Positions 1-7,766 of a DNA stretch of 38,309 nucleotides are shown here, one piece after another. Position numbers and translations under genes: made by a program. Source of the DNA: CAZXSK01 sp964642855 (GTDB taxonomy: Bacteria; Planctomycetota; Phycisphaerae; SM23-33); NCBI GenBank assembly GCA_964642855.1, contig CAZXSK010000040.1, forward strand, positions 1 through 38,309, read 5' to 3'. The notes under the pieces are model-generated. The model searched no databases. It was not told where the DNA came from and worked only from the letters and a program-made list of their open reading frames with translations. Position 1 is the stretch's first letter. Every line of letters starts with the position of its first letter.

Positions 1-32
1 GGAAACCAACCCCCCTCGCCGACAGAGGCCAG

Positions 33-1949
33 CTACTCCTCCAGCATCCGGTTGAAACCTTCCAGCGCCTGGCGAAGCTCGGACATCGCCCAGGCGATGT
101 ACGCCTCGCTGTGGGCGGGTTTGCCCCGCCGCTCGACCATGAGCCCCTCATACACACCTGCCAGGAAGACCTCGCGCTCTTCCGGCGCGAGGGGCGTCGG
201 CGCTGCCCCCCACTCCAGCAGCTTCTCCAGGTAGTCCCGGTGCTTCCGCGACGTCTTGTACTGCATGGGTGTGGCAAACGTGCCCGGCCTGCGGGAAATC
301 TGCAGGCCCTTCAGCGCCAGGGCGATCGGCTCATAGTTGATCTCGCTGGAGAGCCTCAGGAACCGGTACTGCTGGACGTACCGGCCGCGGCTGTTGGCGA
401 TCGCACTGCCCGGCACGTATTCGTTGCCCTCCCGGCTGAATCGCTTGGAGATCTCGGAGAACATCAGCGCCCGGTCCGGGGCGTCGCCCACGATCTCGTC
501 GGCGTACAGACGGGAGATGCGGATCCTGCCTTCGGCGTCCCGTGCCGGATCGCCCCCGATGGCAAAGAGACATTTCGTGGCAGCCATGGGCAACAGGCGG
601 TCCTTCAGCGGGCTCTGCTGGCTGCGGAGTTGCATCGACAGATGCACGCTGTGGGGGGCGATGTGAAAGAACCGCCGGACCTCGTGGATGATCTGGTTGA
701 GCAGCCACGGGTCGTCGGTGATCGGCTTGGAAATGTTCGCCTCGATCGACAGGTTCCCCAGCGCCACCTCGAAGAACCCCCGGCGGGGCTTGGACGAAGC
801 CTTCTCGTGATGATCGTCGATGTGCCCGCCGAGTTTCCAGGTCAACACGTCGAGCCCGAAGTCCGGAAAGTACAGGAAACCGTCGTACCGCAGATCTCTC
901 AGGGACGCGCCTTTGGGATCGGTAATCACGTTATGGCCGATGTTCGAGAACTCCAGCTCCACACCCAGCGGAATGTACCCTCCGCCGGTGTGGCTGGCGA
1001 CAAAGCTCAGATGCTGCTTGATCTGTCGCGAATCGTAGATCGCATCGGCAGCCACCACCGCCCAGCGCACGAAGTCCACCAGGTGGTCTTCCTTGAAGCT
1101 CAGTTCGGTTAGGCAGTCTCCGGCGAGGACATCCAGCAGCTCGGTCGACGCGTTGAGAAACCGCAGCGCCACCAGCGAGCTGATCGTTCGATCGTAATAC
1201 TGCTTGGAGAGGCCCATGTGGTCCAGCTCGTAACGGAAATCCTTGCGGATCCGCTCCTCCAGCTGGTTGAAGACCACCTGGCGGACCACCATGACCAGGT
1301 AGTTCGGGGCGACGGCCTCGGCCTCGGGGTCCCCCAGAAGCCGATGGTAATCGCGCAGCGGAGTCTCCTTCAGCGACGTGCGGATCGCGTAGTCGCTGAT
1401 CCCGCCCTGGTCGAAGTGGCTCCGAACAATGTCCCGGATGATCGAGCCGTGCAACTCGCCGACGGCCCTGCGGGACGTTTGCTCGGTGGTGTGCAGCTGA
1501 TCGCGCTCTGCCTCCAGAAGCACCGCGTCAATCTTGCGCTCCAGGAGAATCTCCTGCTTGAGTGGATCGTCGAACTGGTAGCCAAACGCGTGCTCGAGCT
1601 GCTTGAGGTTCCCGATGAACACCACGGCGGGTTCTTCGCGGTCCTTCGTGGACACGCGCGCCCGCCTGCGAACGTAGTTCCTGCCCTCGTAGTCCCGCAG
1701 GGCGCGCATCGCCTCGCCGGGCAGGTTGCGGATCAGCAACCCGCGGATGCGCCCCTGAGGGTCGGGCACCGCGTACTGATACGTCGAGTCGGGCGAGATC
1801 TTCTTGTAGTTGTCCAGGACCCCTTCTTCCGCCAGCAGTGAATCAGCATCGAGGCTGGCTGGGTCCACAACCAGACGCTTACCCAGCACCGCGCGAAACA
1901 CGCGCGGATTCATGAGGGTTCCGTATACGAACAGGTTGAAAGGTTTCAC
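33..1949 (-). CDS. Gamma-glutamylcyclotransferase-like domain fused to an amidoligase-like domain
   Basis: 638 residues from a GTG start; a GAGG motif lies about 10 nt upstream. Residues 1-115 look like an AIG2/GGCT cyclotransferase: the YGTL motif is at 9-12 and a typical YEGxxY motif is at 87-92, where E88 would be the catalytic acid. The remainder has no cyclotransferase features. A GVELEF motif (329-334, E331 and E333), GGHID (374-378), FFE (392-394), an HLSMQ strand (436-440) and an Arg-rich strand near 523-535 resemble the glutamine-synthetase-fold amidoligases, which form amide bonds with ATP. Such ligases are known as neighbours of AIG2-type cyclotransferases. The protein may therefore both make and break gamma-glutamyl-type amide links; the substrate is unknown. 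It lies 54 bp downstream of the SppA-type peptidase gene on the same strand. The cyclotransferase call is firm; the amidoligase call rests on motif reading only. Confidence 0.7.
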   Translation of the reverse strand: MKPFNLFVYGTLMNPRVFRAVLGKRLVVDPASLDADSLLAEEGVLDNYKKISPDSTYQYAVPDPQGRIRGLLIRNLPGEAMRALRDYEGRNYVRRRARVSTKDREEPAVVFIGNLKQLEHAFGYQFDDPLKQEILLERKIDAVLLEAERDQLHTTEQTSRRAVGELHGSIIRDIVRSHFDQGGISDYAIRTSLKETPLRDYHRLLGDPEAEAVAPNYLVMVVRQVVFNQLEERIRKDFRYELDHMGLSKQYYDRTISSLVALRFLNASTELLDVLAGDCLTELSFKEDHLVDFVRWAVVAADAIYDSRQIKQHLSFVASHTGGGYIPLGVELEFSNIGHNVITDPKGASLRDLRYDGFLYFPDFGLDVLTWKLGGHIDDHHEKASSKPRRGFFEVALGNLSIEANISKPITDDPWLLNQIIHEVRRFFHIAPHSVHLSMQLRSQQSPLKDRLLPMAATKCLFAIGGDPARDAEGRIRISRLYADEIVGDAPDRALMFSEISKRFSREGNEYVPGSAIANSRGRYVQQYRFLRLSSEINYEPIALALKGLQISRRPGTFATPMQYKTSRKHRDYLEKLLEWGAAPTPLAPEEREVFLAGVYEGLMVERRGKPAHSEAYIAWAMSELRQALEGFNRMLEE

Positions 1950-1979
1950 GCCGGCAGGGCCTCTTCATTCCTCGCGTCC

Positions 1980-2001
1980 GCGGGCCGCCGCCGGGGCCCG
2001 C
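1980..2001 (-). other. GC-rich hairpin between the S49 peptidase gene and the cyclotransferase-amidoligase gene
   Basis: A perfect 7-bp stem (GCGGGCC with GGCCCGC) and an 8-nt loop lie just after the peptidase stop codon. No T-run follows on the minus strand, so this is not a standard intrinsic terminator. It may stabilise the upstream mRNA end or partly reduce read-through. Confidence 0.35.
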
Positions 2002-2003
2002 AT

Positions 2004-3983
2004 TCAATGGCTGATGGTCACCGCATAGGGCAGCGCCATCAGCACACGCTCCTGCTGCATCACATCGGCCAGGCCCAGCAGATACGCCAGACCCTCGACC
2101 TTCCGGGCCAGCTTCGCCGCCGCCCGGGTAGAGATATCCATCTCCAACGCCGACGCCGACGGGCCTCCCGCCAGCAGATCATACATCGTCTTGGGTCTCG
2201 GGAGAACCTCGAAGTAACTGGACTCCAATTTCGCCGCCTTCTGTGCCGCGGCAACAGCGTCCTGCAGACCTCCGACCTGGTCGACCAGCCCATTGTTGAC
2301 CCCAAGCCGGCCCGTGAAAATCCTGCCTTGGGCGACCTCCTCGATGCTCTCAATCTTGCCCTTTCGCCCTTCCTTAACGCGATCGGTGAAGGTGTTGTAC
2401 CACCGCTGGGCGTGTCTGCGCATAACCTTCAACTCCCGCTCGTTCCACTTGCGGCTGCTGAAGAGATTGGCGTTCCTGCCCCGCTTCATCGTGAAGGTAC
2501 TCACGCCGATCTTGTCCATCAGCCCTTCGACAGCAAGCTTGCCGCTCACCACGCCGATGCTCCCGACCAGCGCAGCGGGGTCGGCGATGATCCGGTCGCC
2601 GGCGCAGGCGATGTAATAGCCCCCGCTGGCAGCCATGTTCGAGACCGACACGATCACGGGCTTCTTCTCGGCGCATCGACGGATCGCCTGGTACATCATC
2701 TCGCTGGCCAGTGCACTGCCCCCCGGCGAGGAAATCCGCAGAATCACCGCCTTGATGTTGTCCTCTGTGCGGCAGCGATCGAAGACCTCCACTATGGTCT
2801 TGTCGCCCACGTACCGCTGGCCGAAGAACGATTGTCCGCTCTCGCCGGTAATGATCATCCCCTCGGCGTGAACAATCGCGATGGTCGGTTCTTTCAGCTC
2901 CGTCGACGGCTTCTTGAGCATCATGGAGAACACGGCAAACGGATTGGACAGGTCCATCTTGGGCGGCTGCTTCTTGCCGTATTCGGACACCCATTCGGTC
3001 TTGCGCTTCCTCCGGTCAAGCCTCTTCTCGATGGTCTGGCGGAAGTCGGCCCGATGAGTAAGCCTGTCGACGAATTTCGCCTCCAAGGCTGCCTTGGCGC
3101 CCAGCGGGGCCTCGTCGATGGCGTGAGTAACCGCGAAGACCTTCAGCTTCCGCTGGTTGGCTATTTGCTCGACCATCTGTTCGTAGAGATCATCGATGAT
3201 CTTCTTGTACTCGCCCTGCAACTCTTTCGAGGGCCCGGTCCGCTCGACCGGCTCGGACGCCCCCTTGTACTTGCCGATCTGGATCATCTGCGGCGTGATA
3301 CCCAGCTTGTCAAGCGTGCCTCGGAAGAAGGCCATCTCAACTCCCACGCCGATGGTCCACAACTCGCCGGCCGGCTCCATGTGGACCTCCCGCCCGGCCG
3401 AGGCTATCAGGTACTGCCCCGCTCCGCCGGCAACGATGTGCGTATACACGGGCTTGACCTTATCCAGCCTGCGCACGGCGTCGGCGAGTTCCTGGGCCTG
3501 GGCCCAGTCGACGACCAGCGAATCGACTTCCAGCACAACGGCATGGACGTCCTTGTCGTTGCGTGCCTTGGCCAGACGCTTAAGCCAGTCCTTGAGTGTC
3601 ATGTACGTCCCCGAGCCACCCATGAAGTTGAAGTCCGGCGGGCGTTTGAGAACGGGCCCGGTCATGCGGATCTGCGCGACGCGCACGGGCCCGGCCGGCT
3701 GGTTGCGACGCCTGGCCCTTCGCTTGGTCTTCCGGGCAGGACGCTCGTCTTGGGAATCCTCTCTCCGGGCTTCGCCTTCGCGTGCCTGGACCAAGGAAGA
3801 CGTTCGGCTATCGTCGGCTTGCGAGGCCTTGCGCGCCTGAGAAGCCGGATCCACGGAATCGAAATCTCCGGCCAGTACGACGGACGCAAGCGGAGCAACC
3901 AGGGCGGCGAGCACCACCGCGCTGCTCAGTATCAGCGGCAGCAGGCGGGTGAAACCACGACCGGTTCGATGGGCACGGGACAT
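2004..3983 (-). CDS. sppA: S49-family signal peptide peptidase, SppA long (67K-like) form
   Basis: 659 residues from an ATG preceded by a strong AGGAG motif. A hydrophobic segment at about 14-38 is a signal anchor, followed by a charged linker rich in Arg and Lys (about 70-100). Two S49 domains follow, as in the long SppA of E. coli. The N-terminal half carries the likely general-base Lys in KYKGASEP (K240), and the C-terminal half carries the nucleophile in SPGGS (S423). Both members of the Ser/Lys dyad are therefore present. SppA cleaves leftover signal peptides and other membrane peptides; the active site should lie outside the inner membrane. The Arg/Lys-rich linker is unusual and could contact anionic lipid or cell wall. 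The gene is divergent from the radical SAM gene and lies upstream of the cyclotransferase-amidoligase gene, with which it may be co-transcribed. Confidence 0.92.
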   Translation of the reverse strand: MSRAHRTGRGFTRLLPLILSSAVVLAALVAPLASVVLAGDFDSVDPASQARKASQADDSRTSSLVQAREGEARREDSQDERPARKTKRRARRRNQPAGPVRVAQIRMTGPVLKRPPDFNFMGGSGTYMTLKDWLKRLAKARNDKDVHAVVLEVDSLVVDWAQAQELADAVRRLDKVKPVYTHIVAGGAGQYLIASAGREVHMEPAGELWTIGVGVEMAFFRGTLDKLGITPQMIQIGKYKGASEPVERTGPSKELQGEYKKIIDDLYEQMVEQIANQRKLKVFAVTHAIDEAPLGAKAALEAKFVDRLTHRADFRQTIEKRLDRRKRKTEWVSEYGKKQPPKMDLSNPFAVFSMMLKKPSTELKEPTIAIVHAEGMIITGESGQSFFGQRYVGDKTIVEVFDRCRTEDNIKAVILRISSPGGSALASEMMYQAIRRCAEKKPVIVSVSNMAASGGYYIACAGDRIIADPAALVGSIGVVSGKLAVEGLMDKIGVSTFTMKRGRNANLFSSRKWNERELKVMRRHAQRWYNTFTDRVKEGRKGKIESIEEVAQGRIFTGRLGVNNGLVDQVGGLQDAVAAAQKAAKLESSYFEVLPRPKTMYDLLAGGPSASALEMDISTRAAAKLARKVEGLAYLLGLADVMQQERVLMALPYAVTISH

Positions 3984-4038
3984 GGGAATCTCCTTTTCGA
4001 GGGGATGAATCCTCGCTGGGTCGCGCGGTGCATCTGTC

Positions 4039-4067
4039 TTGGGCGCCGCGGACAGTTCGCGTAGAAT
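4039..4067 (+). promoter_or_regulatory. Sigma70-type promoter that predicts a leaderless mRNA
   Basis: TTGGGC (4039-4044), a 17-nt spacer and TAGAAT (4062-4067). Six bases separate the -10 box from the ATG at 4074, so transcription is predicted to start on the A of the start codon. No Shine-Dalgarno motif precedes this ATG. Confidence 0.6.
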
Positions 4068-4073
4068 AGCCGC

Positions 4074-5096
4074 ATGGACATTCCCCGCGGTCAGCCCATG
4101 CGCGTTAAGTACTGGTCACGGGCGGGACTGATGCTCACGTACTGGTGCAACGCGCGATGCGCGTCGTGCTACCTGCGATGCAGCCCCGACCACCACGTCA
4201 GTATAGACGTCGACAACACGCTGAAGTTTTGGCAGGAATTGCAGGAATTCTCGCCGCACGGCTGCCGGGTCCATCTCAGCGGCGGCGAGCCATTCGGCGA
4301 CTTCCCAGGCCTGCTGGATCTTTGCACGCGCGCGCAGGCAGCCGGGCTCGGACCGCTGGAGAAGATCGAGACCAACGCATTCTGGGCGACTGACGAAACG
4401 GAGGTCCAACGGCGTGTCCAGCTGCTGGCGGAGGCGGGTATGGAGAAGCTCTCGATCTCGGCCGATCCGTACCACCAGCAGTTCGTTCCGATCGAGCGGC
4501 CCCGGCTGGCGGCCCGGGTGGCACAAGCCGTTCTCGGCCCCGACGGCGTGCAGGTGCGCTGGCGTGACTGGCTGGAGAGAGGCTGCACCACTGCGAAGCT
4601 CGGATTTGCTGAATTGCGCAAAGAGATCGCGAACTATATCGTCCAGCGACGCGACCGGTATAATGGAAGGGCTGCGATAGAGTTAGCGCCGCTGGTCGAA
4701 CGCAAGTCGCTGGCCGAACTGGCCGATAACTCCTGCAGAGAGCCATTGCTGCGAAGCAAGCATGTGCACATCGACGCCGACGGGCGGATCATGCCCGGTA
4801 CCTGCGCGGGAATCGTGCTTGGCAGGCTGGCCGACTCGACGACGGTCGCCGAGGTCTGGCAGAGGCTCTGGGACGACGCGGAGAACCGTACCGTTCTGGG
4901 AGCGCTCATCGCAGGCGGGCCGGCTGAACTGGCCAGGCGATCCGGCATGGACGCGATGCTGGCAGGCGAGACCTTCGCCGGCAAGTGCCACCTGTGCTGG
5001 TGCGTGCGTTCGCTGCTTGCCGGGCGGGGTGAATGCCCCGACGAACTCGGGCCGCAATGGATGCTTCGCCCCGCAGAGGCGACGCAAACCGGCTGA
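4074..5096 (+). CDS. Radical SAM protein with Cys-rich C-terminus
   Basis: 340 residues. The N-terminal CxxxCxxC (C25, C29, C32) binds the [4Fe-4S] cluster that cleaves S-adenosylmethionine, and SGGEPF is the usual second motif of the family. Further Cys residues at about C244 and in a CxxCxC group (C305, C308, C310) could hold an auxiliary cluster, as in SPASM or twitch domains. The start at 4074 is chosen because a promoter -10 box lies six bases upstream; an in-frame ATG at 4098 is the alternative, and neither has a Shine-Dalgarno motif. The neighbours, a divergent peptidase and a downstream kinase with its own promoter, give no substrate. I do not recognise a specific subfamily, so the reaction is unknown; peptide or cofactor modification is possible. 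Confidence 0.85.
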   Translation: MDIPRGQPMRVKYWSRAGLMLTYWCNARCASCYLRCSPDHHVSIDVDNTLKFWQELQEFSPHGCRVHLSGGEPFGDFPGLLDLCTRAQAAGLGPLEKIETNAFWATDETEVQRRVQLLAEAGMEKLSISADPYHQQFVPIERPRLAARVAQAVLGPDGVQVRWRDWLERGCTTAKLGFAELRKEIANYIVQRRDRYNGRAAIELAPLVERKSLAELADNSCREPLLRSKHVHIDADGRIMPGTCAGIVLGRLADSTTVAEVWQRLWDDAENRTVLGALIAGGPAELARRSGMDAMLAGETFAGKCHLCWCVRSLLAGRGECPDELGPQWMLRPAEATQTG

Positions 5097-5144
5097 CCCT
5101 TGTAAAATGTACTTATATCCGTTGAACTTGACCGGTCGGAAGGC

Positions 5145-5173
5145 TTGACGCCCAACGCGGCAACAGGTAAGGT
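5145..5173 (+). promoter_or_regulatory. Sigma70-type promoter for the kinase gene
   Basis: TTGACG (5145-5150), a 17-nt spacer and TAAGGT (5168-5173) predict a start near 5180. This leaves a 5' leader of about 64 nt before the ATG at 5244 and argues against the upstream in-frame TTG at 5145 as a start codon. Confidence 0.6.
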
Positions 5174-5243
5174 TTTTCGCGCCTTTCCCCCGTTGCCCGC
5201 TTTCGTGCTGCAGGCATGTCCGACGGATCAGAGATGCCGTACT

Positions 5244-6479
5244 ATGACCACGCAGGGACCGAAAAGTCCGGAGCAGGTATCAGTCGACACCGAGTTGGGG
5301 CGTCTGGTCGTCGAACAGCACCTCGCGACACCCGACGAGGTAGAGCAATGCCTATCGGTGCACAGCGCAACCGATGACCCCGGACGAACCCTTGCCGACG
5401 TGATGGTCGACAAGGGCGTTGTCACCCGCAGCCAGATCGACCGCGTCAAGGCGGCAATCGAGGAGTCCCGCCGAGGCCGGCAGATTCCCGGCTACCAGAT
5501 CCTGGGCAAGCTGGGTTCGGGCGCCATGGCTACGACGTTCCGGGCAAGGCAGATCTCCTTGGACCGCGAAGTTGCGATCAAGGTCCTGCCGCGCAGGCTC
5601 TCGGAAAACGCCGACTACGTCGAGCGGTTCTATCGCGAAGGTCGGGCGGCAGCGAAACTCAATCACCCCAACATCGCCCAGGCGTTCGACGTGGGCGAAG
5701 CCGGCGGCTACCACTACTTCGTCATGGAGTATATCGAAGGGCACATGCTCTATGACGAGATCTCCGGCGGGAAGATTTTCTCCGAAGCCGAGGCGCTGCG
5801 GGTCGTGCTGCAGGTCGCCCGCGCACTCGAACACGCCCACAGCCAGGGGCTGATCCATCGTGATGTCAAACCCAAGAACATCATGATCACCCCGGAGGGC
5901 AACGCCAAGCTGGTGGACATGGGTCTGGCGCGCAACATTTCGGACTCCGGACTCGCCCAGGCCGAGGCGGGCAAGGCCTACGGCACCCCGTACTACATCA
6001 GCCCCGAGCAGATCCGGGGCGAGGTGGACATCGACTTCCGCGCGGACATCTACTCGCTCGGCGCGACGCTGTATCACATGGTCACCGGGCGCGTTCCGTT
6101 CGACGCGGCGACTCCCACGGCGGTGATGCACAAACACCTCAAGGACCCGCTGATCCCTCCGGACCATATCAACACGGCGCTCTCCGCCGGGCTCGGCGAG
6201 GTGGTCGAGGTGATGATGAACAAAGACCGCAACCGTCGTTACAGTTCTACGGCTGACCTACTGATGGATCTTGAAGCCATCGCCGAAGGTGAGCCGCCCC
6301 TGATCGCCCGCAGGCAGGTGGGGGAGAACGTCCTGACCGGGCTCGCCGAGGGAGGCCAGGCTGTCGACGAAGTGCAGGTGGTCCACGAAGAGGCGACCAA
6401 CTACATGCCCCTGATGATCGTCCTGGCTGCCGGCCTGGCCATCAGCATCCTGCTGAACATCGTGCTGCTGTTCAAGTAG
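5244..6479 (+). CDS. Membrane-anchored Ser/Thr protein kinase (Hanks type)
   Basis: 411 residues from the ATG at 5244. Residues 15-78 form a small helical region with two related LGRLVVEQ/LADVMVDK-like units, similar to the N-terminal domains of type II secretion ATPases and of many planctomycete kinases. The kinase domain runs from about 84 to 345: Gly loop LGSGAMATTF, catalytic Lys113 in AIK, Glu132, HRDVKPKN (D207, N212), DMG in place of DFG (D225) and a GTPYYISPEQ activation segment. All catalytic residues are present, so it should be active. A single membrane helix at about 388-410 ends the protein, so it is a tail-anchored cytoplasmic kinase with no external sensor domain. It has its own promoter, and a terminator follows. 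No substrate can be named from the neighbours. Confidence 0.93.
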   Translation: MTTQGPKSPEQVSVDTELGRLVVEQHLATPDEVEQCLSVHSATDDPGRTLADVMVDKGVVTRSQIDRVKAAIEESRRGRQIPGYQILGKLGSGAMATTFRARQISLDREVAIKVLPRRLSENADYVERFYREGRAAAKLNHPNIAQAFDVGEAGGYHYFVMEYIEGHMLYDEISGGKIFSEAEALRVVLQVARALEHAHSQGLIHRDVKPKNIMITPEGNAKLVDMGLARNISDSGLAQAEAGKAYGTPYYISPEQIRGEVDIDFRADIYSLGATLYHMVTGRVPFDAATPTAVMHKHLKDPLIPPDHINTALSAGLGEVVEVMMNKDRNRRYSSTADLLMDLEAIAEGEPPLIARRQVGENVLTGLAEGGQAVDEVQVVHEEATNYMPLMIVLAAGLAISILLNIVLLFK

Positions 6480-6546
6480 CCCCTCACCCAGGCACCCGTC
6501 CTGTTTGCCTGTTGTCCCAAAGCCGGTCGCTGCTGCGCGCACAGAA

Positions 6547-6577
6547 ACGGGCAGCCGCCTGTTGACGCGCTGCCCGT
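6547..6577. terminator. Bidirectional intrinsic terminator between the kinase gene and rplT
   Basis: A perfect 9-bp stem (ACGGGCAGC with GCTGCCCGT) with a 13-nt loop lies between convergent genes. A T-rich stretch follows on the plus strand (CTTGTTTCTT) and a shorter TTTCTGT on the minus strand, so it can serve both genes. Confidence 0.7.
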
Positions 6578-6601
6578 CTGGTCTTGTTTCTTCCCGCCGC
6601 G

Positions 6602-6976
6602 CTACTTCCCGGCGTTCATCTCCTCGATCTTCGGCTTGACCATCTCGACGATCTTGTCGAAGGCTTCCGGATCTGCAATGGCGATCTCAGAGAGCATCTT
6701 TCGGTTGAGATCGATACGGGACTCGTACAGGCCGTACATCAGCTGATTGTAGCGAATGCCCCGCTGCTTGCAGGCTGCGGAGATACGTGTGATCCACAGG
6801 CGACGGAACTCGCGTTTGCGGAGCTTGCGGTCGCGGGTGGCATTGACGCCCGCCCGGAATACGGCCTGCTTGGCCAGCCGGTAGTGGCGCCCGTGCGCCC
6901 CGTAGAAGCCACGGGCTTGTTTAAGGGTCTTGCGGTGCTTCTGACGCCGTGCGGCGCCTTTGCGGATGCGAGGCAT
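6602..6976 (-). CDS. rplT: 50S ribosomal protein L20
   Basis: 124 residues, near the usual length. The protein starts with the basic N-terminal extension typical of L20 (MPRIRKGAARRQKHRK) and carries the conserved RLAKQAVFRAG and RDRKLRKREFRRLWI blocks that contact 23S rRNA. L20 is an early assembly protein of the large subunit. AAGGAG precedes the ATG. The gene follows rpmI with a 145-bp spacer that can form several short hairpins; L20 represses its own operon in several bacteria by binding the leader mRNA, so this spacer is a candidate site (inference). Confidence 0.97.
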   Translation of the reverse strand: MPRIRKGAARRQKHRKTLKQARGFYGAHGRHYRLAKQAVFRAGVNATRDRKLRKREFRRLWITRISAACKQRGIRYNQLMYGLYESRIDLNRKMLSEIAIADPEAFDKIVEMVKPKIEEMNAGK

Positions 6977-7121
6977 GGTGTTGCTCCTTCACTTGGGCCG
7001 GTGGACTTCCGCGGCGTCGCGGACGGTTCCTTCCACGGGCAGCTTCTGCCACCCGCGAAGCGCCCCACATGGGCTCCCACCTGGGCCGGTTGCTTGGTCT
7101 ACTCTTCGTTGCCCGAAGGCG

Positions 7122-7316
7122 TCAGATCCCCAGCAGGCCTCGGGCGTGCTTGGAGAAAGCCTTGGAAACCTGCTTATCCTTGCGGAAATCCCGAAGCTGC
7201 TTCTTGGTCTTGGGGCTCTTGAGGTGGCTGCTGCCCGGCTTGCGGCGCATCACCTTGCCCGTACCGGTAATCTTCACGCGTTTGGCAACGCCTTTATGAG
7301 TTTTCATCTTGGGCAT
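7122..7316 (-). CDS. rpmI: 50S ribosomal protein L35
   Basis: 64 residues, the usual L35 length, starting MPKMKTHKGVAKRVK. The frame stays open further upstream, to 7397, but the L35 N-terminus fits the ATG at 7316, and the promoter at 7388-7415 supports it. Ribosome binding is weak: an AAAGG lies about 15 nt upstream. In many bacteria the order is infC-rpmI-rplT; here no infC lies upstream, and the next gene is a divergent chemoreceptor. Confidence 0.95.
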   Translation of the reverse strand: MPKMKTHKGVAKRVKITGTGKVMRRKPGSSHLKSPKTKKQLRDFRKDKQVSKAFSKHARGLLGI

Positions 7317-7387
7317 TGGTCTATTCTGCCTTTCTGCCGATGGATCCGACGGGCCCACCTGGGGGCCAGCGTCCGGAAAGACCAGGT

Positions 7388-7415
7388 ATTGTACCATCGG
7401 CCGATGCGTTGTAAA
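7388..7415 (-). promoter_or_regulatory. Sigma70-type promoter for rpmI-rplT
   Basis: Read on the minus strand: TTTACA (7415-7410), a 16-nt spacer and TACAAT (7393-7388). The start is predicted near 7381, giving a leader of about 65 nt before rpmI. Confidence 0.6.
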
Positions 7416-7504
7416 CCCCCTGCCCCGACTTTTCCTGCCTTTGCGAGACTCTTGGCCACTTTCGCCATATCTCAGGAGACAGGGAATTTAGCGATAGGCT
7501 GGTA

Positions 7505-7518
7505 GATTGCATGCAATC
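7505..7518. promoter_or_regulatory. 14-bp perfect palindrome, possible operator
   Basis: GATTGCATGCAATC is its own reverse complement. It lies about 90 bp upstream of the rpmI promoter and 250 bp upstream of the chemoreceptor gene. A dimeric regulator could bind here; none is identified. Confidence 0.35.
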
Positions 7519-7697
7519 GAGCAGGAGTTCCATTTGCCGCTAATTCTGCCAACCAGTTGGACCGATCTACAGAACGCAAGCAGGGAGACTGCCGGAACCT
7601 GTACTGCCGGGTCGGGCAGTCGGCCACGCAGAGGGCCGGTCGAGGCGTTTCCGGCTGCAACAGCGTCGCATCGAAGGCGAACGTCTGGCTGGATGCC

Positions 7698-7725
7698 GCA
7701 GCCAGAAAGGATACAGTTTGGCTGC
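7698..7725 (+). other. Hairpin in the leader of the first chemoreceptor gene
   Basis: A perfect 7-bp stem (GCAGCCA with TGGCTGC) and a 14-nt loop end 41 nt before the start codon at 7767. It is the last of several stems in this leader. No riboswitch family is recognised. Confidence 0.3.
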
Positions 7726-7766
7726 CTACGGGCTTATGGCAGCTTTGCGCCCCCAAAGGAGACCCC

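Larger units (their letters stand above)
7317..7766. other. 450-bp divergent intergenic region between rpmI and the first chemoreceptor gene
   Basis: The region holds the rpmI promoter (minus strand), a 14-bp perfect palindrome and several inverted repeats in the likely leader of the chemoreceptor gene: 7587-7593 with 7615-7621, 7621-7625 with 7634-7638, and 7698-7704 with 7719-7725. I find no convincing promoter for the chemoreceptor and no supported small gene. The receptor frame stays open upstream to 7557, but nothing supports a start there. Confidence 0.5.

Noticed and set aside
2007..4064. 685-codon open frame opposite the S49 peptidase gene
   Set aside because: The real gene on the minus strand has a signal anchor, catalytic residues and a ribosome site; the opposite frame has low-complexity Leu/Arg/His composition and no motif.
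5145..5243. TTG start at 5145 for the kinase
   Set aside because: The codon coincides with the -35 box of a good promoter, and the added residues do not resemble the N-terminal region of such kinases.
7557..7766. Upstream extension of the first chemoreceptor by 70 codons
   Set aside because: The extension lacks a ribosome site and family similarity, whereas the ATG at 7767 has AAAGGAG and begins directly before the first membrane helix.
7570..7766. Cyclic-di-GMP riboswitch or sigma54 promoter upstream of the first chemoreceptor gene
   Set aside because: The GEMM core with GCAAACC and ACGCAAAGC is absent, and the TGGCAG/TTGC elements near 7738 have wrong spacing for a -24/-12 promoter.
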